64,000 nucleotides of DNA from Microbulbifer harenosus (lineage in GTDB: Bacteria > Pseudomonadota > Gammaproteobacteria > Pseudomonadales > Cellvibrionaceae). The stretch covers positions 1-64,000 of the forward strand of contig NZ_VANI01000013.1 in the NCBI RefSeq assembly GCF_005771435.1, read 5' to 3'. A model generated the notes under the pieces. It searched no databases. It was not told the DNA's origin and saw only the letters and a list, made by a program, of their open reading frames with translations. The first letter of the stretch is position 1, and every line of letters starts with the position of its first letter. The translations under genes were made by a program, and so were the position numbers. This document shows, in pieces, positions 57,422-64,000 of this stretch.

Positions 57422-57609
57422 CGTCGGAGTCCATCTTTCGCGGTTGTTATCAATGGTTCTAAGGTAACAACCGGCGGGGTAATCCATGCCGCTTCGCGGT
57501 AGCTGTTTTCGCAGCAGGCAGGTCATTTTGCATTGATCGCCGCAGAAAATGCGGAAGCAGCCGGAGTTTTAAGCTGGGCGAGGGGCGGGAAAGCACTGGG
57601 CGTATCCCC

Positions 57610-59799
57610 CTAAAACCGGTAGTTCAGGCTCAATCCGCCCACGGTGTCTTCCGGCCGCACAAGCAGGTCCGCGGCCAGGCGCAATTTTTCCGTCACGTTC
57701 ACACCCACCATGGCGCCAACACCATTTTGGAAATAACCGGCGTTTTTACTGCGATAGGACGGCAGGCGCGCATAGTTGTTGAAGATGGAGTTGACGCCGA
57801 TGCCGAGGTCGGCAAAATCATCGCCACTGACATGTTCCAGCCAGAGCTCACCGAACCACTGGTACTTGGCGGTATCCGGGCAGTTAAAGAAAAGGCCCGC
57901 GCGGTAGCGCAGGTACTCCCGATCCTGGCCGTGAACCCAGAGGCCGAGGGGATCCTGGCCCGGGCCGAATCGGCCGGTGTAGGTGTAGGCCGCTTCAGTG
58001 CTTTCGCTGAAGCCGTTGACGTCGATTTCGGTCCAGTCGACGGCGACGAAGGGGCCCATCTGGCTGGTGAGATTGCGCGTGGCGTTGTAACCGGCGCGAA
58101 GGAAGGCATTGTAGCCGTCGCCGTCGGTATCGCCATCGAGGCGGTGGCGAAACGTTTCGCCAAGGCGGATAGTGCGGTGGATGTTGTCGTACTGGATGTC
58201 GGAGAAACCAAGCCCACCATCGGCAAACCAAAAACCGTTGTCCCAACGGGCGAAGGCACTGACGTTGAAGTTGCGGGACTTGGCGAAAAAGTCTGACGGC
58301 TCGTATTCACTGCCGCCATACGACATGCCGAGCCCCCATTCGAGATGTTCAAAGCCCGCGAAACTCATGCCGAAAAATCCGTCCCACGCCGGGAATTCAT
58401 CGTTTACCGCGGGGCCAGTGCCCAACTCCGCGTGACCTACGCTGGCGCCAAAAAATACCGTGGTATAGGGGGGGCGGAAGCGCTGAGAGAGCAAGTGGTG
58501 GTCGATGTTGATGCGATGCTGGCGCATGTTCTGATACCCGAGGTCCGGCAGCACGCCAAATTCCACGGCGGCGGTGAGCGTTTCGTAATAATAGTCCGCG
58601 AGTATGCGCTGGGCGGCCAGCGTGGGGTGGATACTGTCGTAGAACACCAGCATATCGGCGTTGGGGCTGGTACCCGCCGCGCCGTAGGTGGCATTCGGGT
58701 TGGCGCAATCGATATAACAGGTGGCGCTCTGGTTGATCGGCGCAAATCCGTAGTTTCCCGGTCGCTGCACAATCAGTTCGAGCAACCCCGCCATATCCAG
58801 CAACAGAATATTGCCGATCCGGTTGGCCTGCCTGCGCAGCGTTTCATTGAACAGCTCGGTACCGTAGTTGGCATACTCGATGGCCGCCTGCCCTTGGGCG
58901 TAGATCGCGGGCGTGCGGCCGATACGCGGGGCGTTGGTCATGACGATATATTTCGCCCCGGCCGCTTTCAGCTCATGGCCGGCGGTGGAGAGGAAGGTCG
59001 CGGCACGCGCCATTGACATCGGCGACAGACTGCCGCTGCGCACGCCATCGAGAATATTGTTACCGCCACCGTTGAGGAAATAGAGATCGCTGCGCGATGG
59101 TGTATTGCCCTGCAGGTATCCCTGCCCTGTGGCAAAGGGCACGCCGGTCAGCGTGATGTTATTGCTGGGGTCGTCCACCAGTGCCTGCAGCGCCGCGGGA
59201 TCATTGAATGCCGCAGTCGCCGCTTGAACCTCCTCAACACTGAGATAGGGACTCTCGCCCGCTGCAGGGTCGCACACACCGTCGGCGCCACAGCGGCTGG
59301 AGTCCGGCAAAATAGTCGTCAGGGTGTTGTGATCCGCCACCGTGGTATTCGGGAACAGCTGGCGGAAGCGCTGCGGCCCCACGAGATCCAGTAAAACATC
59401 CGCGGTACGGTTGCCACCCACCGCCCAGTTGGGGCCATTGGTCAGCACCGAGCCGGTAATCTGCTGCAACTGCTGCTCCATTGAACCCGCCGCAGGCGCG
59501 CAGGGAATGGCGCCGCCAAATGCCGGCCCCAATCCAAAACAGGAATTCTGTTTGGGCACTCCGAGCATGTCAGCGAGGAAGGACACCGCCGGCTGGCGCG
59601 GATAGATTCCCGCGGGGTCATCGGAAGTAAAAACGCCGGCATTGCCATTGTCGGAAAGGCTATCGCCGAAGACGACCAGCGAGCGGTACAGCGGTTCTTC
59701 TGCCTGTGCCACAGCGCCATTTAGTGCAATGGAGTTTGCAAGAACGCAGACAAAAAACAGGGACGGGATTCTGGCGAATGGATTTCCTTTCGGGAACAC
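57610..59799 (-). CDS. Autotransporter GDSL esterase (EstA/EstP-like)
   Basis: 729 residues from a GTG preceded by AAGGAGG. A signal peptide ends near VAQAEE. The GDSL-type passenger (about 37-410) has the catalytic Ser in VVFGDSLSDNGNAG and the Asp/His pair in DSIHPTLAAQ. The C-terminal beta-barrel (about 440-729) ends LNYRF, the usual outer-membrane C-terminal Phe. Such enzymes stay on the surface and act on lipids, rhamnolipid precursors or acyl esters. Confidence 0.93.
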   Translation of the reverse strand: MFPKGNPFARIPSLFFVCVLANSIALNGAVAQAEEPLYRSLVVFGDSLSDNGNAGVFTSDDPAGIYPRQPAVSFLADMLGVPKQNSCFGLGPAFGGAIPCAPAAGSMEQQLQQITGSVLTNGPNWAVGGNRTADVLLDLVGPQRFRQLFPNTTVADHNTLTTILPDSSRCGADGVCDPAAGESPYLSVEEVQAATAAFNDPAALQALVDDPSNNITLTGVPFATGQGYLQGNTPSRSDLYFLNGGGNNILDGVRSGSLSPMSMARAATFLSTAGHELKAAGAKYIVMTNAPRIGRTPAIYAQGQAAIEYANYGTELFNETLRRQANRIGNILLLDMAGLLELIVQRPGNYGFAPINQSATCYIDCANPNATYGAAGTSPNADMLVFYDSIHPTLAAQRILADYYYETLTAAVEFGVLPDLGYQNMRQHRINIDHHLLSQRFRPPYTTVFFGASVGHAELGTGPAVNDEFPAWDGFFGMSFAGFEHLEWGLGMSYGGSEYEPSDFFAKSRNFNVSAFARWDNGFWFADGGLGFSDIQYDNIHRTIRLGETFRHRLDGDTDGDGYNAFLRAGYNATRNLTSQMGPFVAVDWTEIDVNGFSESTEAAYTYTGRFGPGQDPLGLWVHGQDREYLRYRAGLFFNCPDTAKYQWFGELWLEHVSGDDFADLGIGVNSIFNNYARLPSYRSKNAGYFQNGVGAMVGVNVTEKLRLAADLLVRPEDTVGGLSLNYRF

Positions 59800-59867
59800 T
59801 GCAGCCTCCTTGCCACGGCAGAAATTCGTGGCAAGTATAGGTCAGCTTCACGATAGCAATGGCCGCA

Positions 59868-60398
59868 TCAAGACATCGGACTCTCGGCCGCTTCCATCTG
59901 CTCGATCGCGGGCACCAGCACGCCGCTGACCAGTGCAGCGAGCGCACTCCATACCAGAGCGATCGCCAGCAGACATTCCCACATAGGGCGCCCCCAACCG
60001 GCAGGGCCGAACTGCACACTGTTGAAGTAAAACGCAGGGGCAAGTAACAACCCGGCCAGTGCCGCCCAACGGGGTTTACTGACCAGCCACGACAGAGAGT
60101 AGCGCACGGTGGTTGCGAGCATGGCCCAGATGCAGATGGTCCAGGCGGGCGGCAGGTTGGAGTGGTAATCCTGGACGCCGTTGGCAATAAAGGCCCATTC
60201 GACCCCGAAGCCGCCGAAAATGAAACCGAGTATCAGAAAAATATCCCGCACGTCCCGCCACAGGATGAAATGCACCATAAGCACCAGAAATAGTGCAATC
60301 AGCGCCAGAGCATTCCCGAACAATAGAGCCGTCCACCATCCGGCGACAAACAGCGTGAAGTTAACCAGCTTTCTATAACTCATGGGCGACTCATTCAT
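59868..60398 (-). CDS. DUF2878-type membrane protein
   Basis: 176 residues with about five to six hydrophobic helices (FTLFVAGWWTALLFG, ALALIALFLVLMVHFI, DIFLILGFIFGGFGVEWAF and others). The sequence matches the pattern of the DUF2878 family, often found near photolyase genes, as here (74 bp downstream of phrB). An internal ATG (MSYRK, residue 6) is an alternative start. Function unknown. Confidence 0.8.
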   Translation of the reverse strand: MNESPMSYRKLVNFTLFVAGWWTALLFGNALALIALFLVLMVHFILWRDVRDIFLILGFIFGGFGVEWAFIANGVQDYHSNLPPAWTICIWAMLATTVRYSLSWLVSKPRWAALAGLLLAPAFYFNSVQFGPAGWGRPMWECLLAIALVWSALAALVSGVLVPAIEQMEAAESPMS

Positions 60399-60472
60399 CA
60401 GAAGGATTTCTGTACCGCGAGCGCATGCCCCGACCTATGCACGGGACCCGGCAAAAAACAGGCCCTGCAGAA

Positions 60473-61975
60473 TTAATCAGAGGATTCCTGAGACTTCAAG
60501 TTAGCAAATACCTCAATTGCGTGTTTACGCGATTGGGTCACATCGCAGATGGGGACAGGGTAGCTTCCGCCGCGGAACAGATCCCTCGGTGGGCAGTGAA
60601 TGTCTTTGTTAGAGTAGTCTTCAAGTTCCGGGACAAACCTGCGGATGAAATCCCCATCGGGATCAAACCGCTTGGATTGGCTGTAGGGATTGAACACGCG
60701 GAAATAAGGCGCGGCGTCGGTACCGGTGGACGCGGCCCACTGCCAGCCTCCGTTGTTGGCGGCGAAGTCCGCATCCACCAGTTGCTGCATGAAATAGCGC
60801 TCCCCGAGGCGCCAGTCCGTCAGCAGGTTTTTAGTAAGGAACGACGCTACCACCATACGCAGGCGGTTGTGCATCCATCCAGTCTGGTTCAACTGGCGCA
60901 TGGCCGCATCCACAATGGGCACACCGGTTTGCCCTTCGCGCCAACGCTCAAAATCCGAGGGACGGTTCGCCCAGGGGACACCTTCGGTTTCAGGCTTGAA
61001 TGGCAGGTTGCGGCACACCCGCGGAAAATGCACCACCAGGTGTTGGTAGAATTCCCGCCATAGAATCTCGTTCAGCCAGCTGCTTGCGCCCTCGCAGCTC
61101 CCCGCCCAGCGACCGCCATTTTCTTCCAGCGCCATGCGGGCACATTGGCGTACGGAAATAGCGCCGCAGTTCAAATAGGGCGACAGCCGGGAGGTCCCCT
61201 CGAGCGCCGGAAAATCCCGCTGCTTGTGGTAGTCCGGAATTACGGCGGAAAACGCCTCCAGGCGCTTTTTCGCCGCGCCCTCGCCCACTGTCCAGTCCAG
61301 TACCTTGCGCTCTCCCCCGGGCGCCACACCATAGTCGCCGACACTATCGGGGATCGAGCGCACCAGATTGTTTTCGCCGGCAAGCGCTATCCACTCGGGC
61401 CATCGATTTCCGTGATCGGGCCCCAGTGAACGAGGCGCCGGCAACGGATCGAAACCGCAGTCGCTATTGTCGTGCTGAGCGATAAAAGCGCGCTTAAAGG
61501 GCGTAAAGACTTTGAAACCGTCACCGCTGTTCGTGGTCAGGCTGCCGGGCGGAATCAGGGTGCGGTCGGTGCAGTATTCCACCGGCACCCGGATCTGCTT
61601 CAGCGTATCGCGTACCGCCGCATCGCGGCGCTGTTCATTGAGCGGGTACTCCGCATTGGCGAAAAGTGCATCCACTTCGAGCTTGCCACAGATCTGCTGC
61701 AGTGCGGCGGGCACCTGCGCGAAGCGCGACAGTTCAAGGAAATACAGCGGAATGTGCTTTTTCGCGAGGGATGCCTGCAGCGACTTCAGCGTGCGCAGGC
61801 GCATCGCCACCACATTGTCGCCGTCGCCGTGGCTGCGCCAGGTTTCGGGGCAGGCAATGAACACGGCGGCAAGGGCATCGCAAGCCCTGGCCGCGCGATA
61901 GAGCGCAGTGTTGTCTTCCATGCGCAGGTCGTTGCGCAGCCAGACCAGGCCACGCGCGAAGTTGTTCTCAGACAT
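60473..61975 (-). CDS. phrB: Deoxyribodipyrimidine photolyase
   Basis: 500 residues. An N-terminal antenna-binding Rossmann domain (GLVWLRNDLRMEDNTALYRA) is followed by the FAD-binding helical domain with FALEGTSRLSPYLNCGAIS, WRLGERYFMQQLVDADFAANNGGWQWAASTG and the C-terminal PYFRVFNPYSQSKRFDPDG. This matches class I CPD photolyases, which use blue light to split pyrimidine dimers. The start lies five bases after the stop of the DUF523/DUF1722 gene. Confidence 0.94.
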   Translation of the reverse strand: MSENNFARGLVWLRNDLRMEDNTALYRAARACDALAAVFIACPETWRSHGDGDNVVAMRLRTLKSLQASLAKKHIPLYFLELSRFAQVPAALQQICGKLEVDALFANAEYPLNEQRRDAAVRDTLKQIRVPVEYCTDRTLIPPGSLTTNSGDGFKVFTPFKRAFIAQHDNSDCGFDPLPAPRSLGPDHGNRWPEWIALAGENNLVRSIPDSVGDYGVAPGGERKVLDWTVGEGAAKKRLEAFSAVIPDYHKQRDFPALEGTSRLSPYLNCGAISVRQCARMALEENGGRWAGSCEGASSWLNEILWREFYQHLVVHFPRVCRNLPFKPETEGVPWANRPSDFERWREGQTGVPIVDAAMRQLNQTGWMHNRLRMVVASFLTKNLLTDWRLGERYFMQQLVDADFAANNGGWQWAASTGTDAAPYFRVFNPYSQSKRFDPDGDFIRRFVPELEDYSNKDIHCPPRDLFRGGSYPVPICDVTQSRKHAIEVFANLKSQESSD

Positions 61976-61980
61976 ATTTC

Positions 61981-63000
61981 TCAGTGAAAGTCGCAGAGCC
62001 CCAACTCCGCCGGCTCCGCGGCGAGCAGGACCTGGCTGTGGATAAAACCGTTTGGGCTGCGAGGGAGGTAGTGGCGCAATAGCGTGAGGACGGCCGAGAG
62101 CGGCTTGCGCCCGAGGCGATATTCTTCGATCAGCTGCTGTAACTCGGCCTTTTCCCGCCGGTCGAGAAACGCCTTGAGATGCCCCTGGCTGTGCATCAGC
62201 GCATTGGTGCGGTCCTTGCGACTGGCCGGGCGCGACAGAATCTGCATAATCCGGCCGCGCACCGCCAGCGCCAGTGCGTCCTCCGACATGGACTTACTAT
62301 CCGCCAGTACCCGGCCAAGCTCGCGGGTCGCCTCCTGGTTGTGCGCCAACAGCAGATATTTATAGGCGGTGTAGAAGTCGATAATACGGGCGATACGCGA
62401 AGGCATCCGCTCACTCTCGCTCCAGATGACGTTGCCTTCTTCACCTTCCACATAGCGAAACCAGGCATCGTAGGCAAATACCCGGGTAAGGAAGTTTTCA
62501 CGCAATTCGCTGTTGTTCAGCCGCCCCACCTCCTCCATCGGCAGATGGGGAAAGTGGTGCCGGAGGCGCAGGGCGAACAGCCCGACCCCCTCGCTGTCGA
62601 TGCCGTGGCCGTTGTCGAGGTAACGCCGCACTCCGCGCAGGCCACAGCTCGGGGAGTTCTGCATAAGGATGTAGCCGCGCACCCGCTCCAGCTGCGGCAC
62701 CACGGAGTCCGCGTAGTCACGCAGTGGGGCGGTCACGTCCACGCTGGCGTCTTCCACCCCCACCACGCGCACCGCGTCCACCGGCTCACCGGCCTTGTCG
62801 ACCAGTAGATGAATGGGCTTGCGCGGTATCCCGAGTCCTATCGCCACTTCAGGGCACAGCGGTACATACTCAAAGCACTGGCTCAACAGCTGGGTGCACA
62901 CCTTGCTGTGCTTGTGGCCGCCGTTGTAGCGCACAGGATCACCCATCGCGCACTGGCTGATGCCTACCGGGATCTTTGACTGGCGAGGCGTTATCCGCAT
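61981..63000 (-). CDS. DUF523-DUF1722 fusion protein (YbgA-like)
   Basis: 339 residues from ATG 63000 (MRITPRQSKIPVGISQC). The DUF523 part (about 8-155) has conserved cysteines in GISQCAMGDPVRYNGGHK and SPSCGLRGVR. The DUF1722 part (about 190-310) includes YKYLLLAHNQEATRELGR. The family is often found with photolyase and is thought to help in repair, without a proven function. It is first in the phr operon. Confidence 0.9.
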   Translation of the reverse strand: MRITPRQSKIPVGISQCAMGDPVRYNGGHKHSKVCTQLLSQCFEYVPLCPEVAIGLGIPRKPIHLLVDKAGEPVDAVRVVGVEDASVDVTAPLRDYADSVVPQLERVRGYILMQNSPSCGLRGVRRYLDNGHGIDSEGVGLFALRLRHHFPHLPMEEVGRLNNSELRENFLTRVFAYDAWFRYVEGEEGNVIWSESERMPSRIARIIDFYTAYKYLLLAHNQEATRELGRVLADSKSMSEDALALAVRGRIMQILSRPASRKDRTNALMHSQGHLKAFLDRREKAELQQLIEEYRLGRKPLSAVLTLLRHYLPRSPNGFIHSQVLLAAEPAELGLCDFH

Positions 63001-63236
63001 GATCTGCCGCTCCGGGAATATCCTTTGTTGCAAGTGTACTCTGAACGAAGAGTCTCTTCCGGCTTATACGTCCGGATTGGAAATACAGATCAAACGGGGC
63101 GTGGGGGCAGTCTGCGCAATATCCGCGCTTCCCAGCGGTGGTTTTCCGGTATTTGTTGCGCAGCCGGCTGCCACCGCTAAAATGCCAGTCCTTCTTTGAT
63201 ACACGACCAAGATTCACCTGATCCCCGGGGCCCGGA
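63001..63236. promoter_or_regulatory. Divergent promoter region of the phr operon and the ydiJ-like gene
   Basis: On the minus strand TTGATC and TATAAG are 19 bp apart in the middle of this region, a marginal promoter. No clear operator for a light-responsive regulator was seen. Confidence 0.25.
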
Positions 63237-64000
63237 ATGATTCCAGCACTGCGCGAAATCAACGCTGTACAGGCGCTCTACCTGCAGTTTCTCAACGCAC
63301 TCAAGCAGGCGGGCTTCCGCGGCGACACCAGCCCCAGCTACGCCAGTCGCACGGTGCTTGCCACCGACAACTCCATCTACCAGGTGCTGCCCCAGGCGGT
63401 GGTCTACCCGCGGGACGTGCACGACCTGCAGCTGCTGATGGAACTGGCGGAGCGCGAGGAGTTCCACAAGGTAGTGCTGTCTCCCCGCGGCGGCGGCACT
63501 GGCACCAACGGCCAGTCCCTCACCGACGGCCTGGTGGTGGACATCTCCCGACATATGAACCGCATCCTCGAAATCAATCCCGAGGAGGGATGGGTGCGGG
63601 TGCAGGCCGGGGTAGTGAAGGACCAGCTGAACGCGGCACTGAAGCCCCACGGACTGTTCTTTGCCCCGGAGCTTTCCACCAGCAACCGCGCCACCATCGG
63701 CGGCATGATCAATACCGACGCCTCCGGCCAGGGCTCCTGTGTCTACGGCAAGACCCGCGACCATGTGCTGGAACTCAGCACCGTGGTGATGGGCGGCACA
63801 CTGTGGCAGTCGCACGTTATCGACGACGCCGACCTCGCTGCAATCAGCGAGCAGGACAGCCGCGTCGGCAAGATCCACCGCACCGTAGAAGGCATCCATC
63901 GGGAAAAACGCGAGTTGATCGACGCCCGGTTCCCCAAGCTGAACCGCTGCCTCACAGGCTACGACCTCGCGCATATCCGCGATAGCGAGAAGGGCAAAGA
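63237..64000 (+). CDS. ydiJ: FAD-binding oxidoreductase, YdiJ-like (3' truncated by window)
   Basis: The ATG at 63237 opens a frame of 254 codons that runs off the right edge. The visible part is the N-terminal FAD-binding PCMH domain: PQAVVYPRDVHDLQLLMEL, the flavin motif SPRGGGTGTNGQSL near residue 86, and APELSTSNRATIGGMINTDASGQGS. This matches YdiJ-type D-2-hydroxyglutarate dehydrogenases, which are about 1000 residues with an Fe-S C-terminal half. Confidence 0.85.
   Translation, partial: MIPALREINAVQALYLQFLNALKQAGFRGDTSPSYASRTVLATDNSIYQVLPQAVVYPRDVHDLQLLMELAEREEFHKVVLSPRGGGTGTNGQSLTDGLVVDISRHMNRILEINPEEGWVRVQAGVVKDQLNAALKPHGLFFAPELSTSNRATIGGMINTDASGQGSCVYGKTRDHVLELSTVVMGGTLWQSHVIDDADLAAISEQDSRVGKIHRTVEGIHREKRELIDARFPKLNRCLTGYDLAHIRDSEKGK

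Overview
The window looks like the chromosome of a marine gammaproteobacterium, probably Cellvibrionales or Microbulbifer-like. This is inferred from the gene order ruvC-ruvA-ruvB-ybgC-tolQRAB-pal-cpoB-queE-queC-tRNA-Lys-nadA, a class GN sortase with its VIT/vWA target, a lysine-rich HU protein and the large Ig/TSP3 surface proteins. No species can be named from sequence alone.

Region 1 (1-16671, minus strand) is an accessory operon of five tightly packed genes. The first encodes a secreted protein of about 1.8 kb residues with Ig-like, calcium-binding and Cys-rich parts. Three small AT-rich genes follow: an exported protein, a two-TM protein and a periplasmic CPYC thioredoxin-fold protein. 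The last is a giant exported protein that runs off the left edge after 2891 codons. Its 3' part consists of tandem units of about 425-462 residues, two of which (1386 bp each) are identical in DNA sequence.

Region 2 (16930-21943, plus) diverges from that operon. It holds an FG-GAP/HEAT protein and an overlapping membrane-anchored pentaheme cytochrome c. A bidirectional terminator separates it from aceF-aceE (minus), which lie downstream of a perfect GntR-type palindrome.

Region 3 (27122-36256) holds the sortase and its VIT/vWA substrate, purC, a PerM-type permease, a TusA-like protein, a BepA-like M48 protease and nadA. Region 4 (36440-49424, minus) is core genome: two tRNA-Lys genes, queC, queE, the Tol-Pal operon, ybgC, ruvB, ruvA, ruvC, yebC, aspS and a small zinc-ribbon protein. 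Region 5 (49720-64000) is mixed. It has an HU-like histone, proS, a lytic transglycosylase, a membrane AraC regulator, a c5-type cytochrome, a HupE-like protein, an Lrp regulator with an aminotransferase, a GDSL autotransporter esterase, a photolyase cassette and the start of a ydiJ-like oxidase.

The most novel-looking non-coding signal is a family of seven hairpin elements (R1-R7) in four intergenic regions. Each has a long variable outer stem with matched changes in both arms, a conserved CATCCCTG segment and an inner hairpin. Six of the seven occur as convergent pairs of about 290-330 bp whose ends carry GTGGCGGC-like inverted termini.
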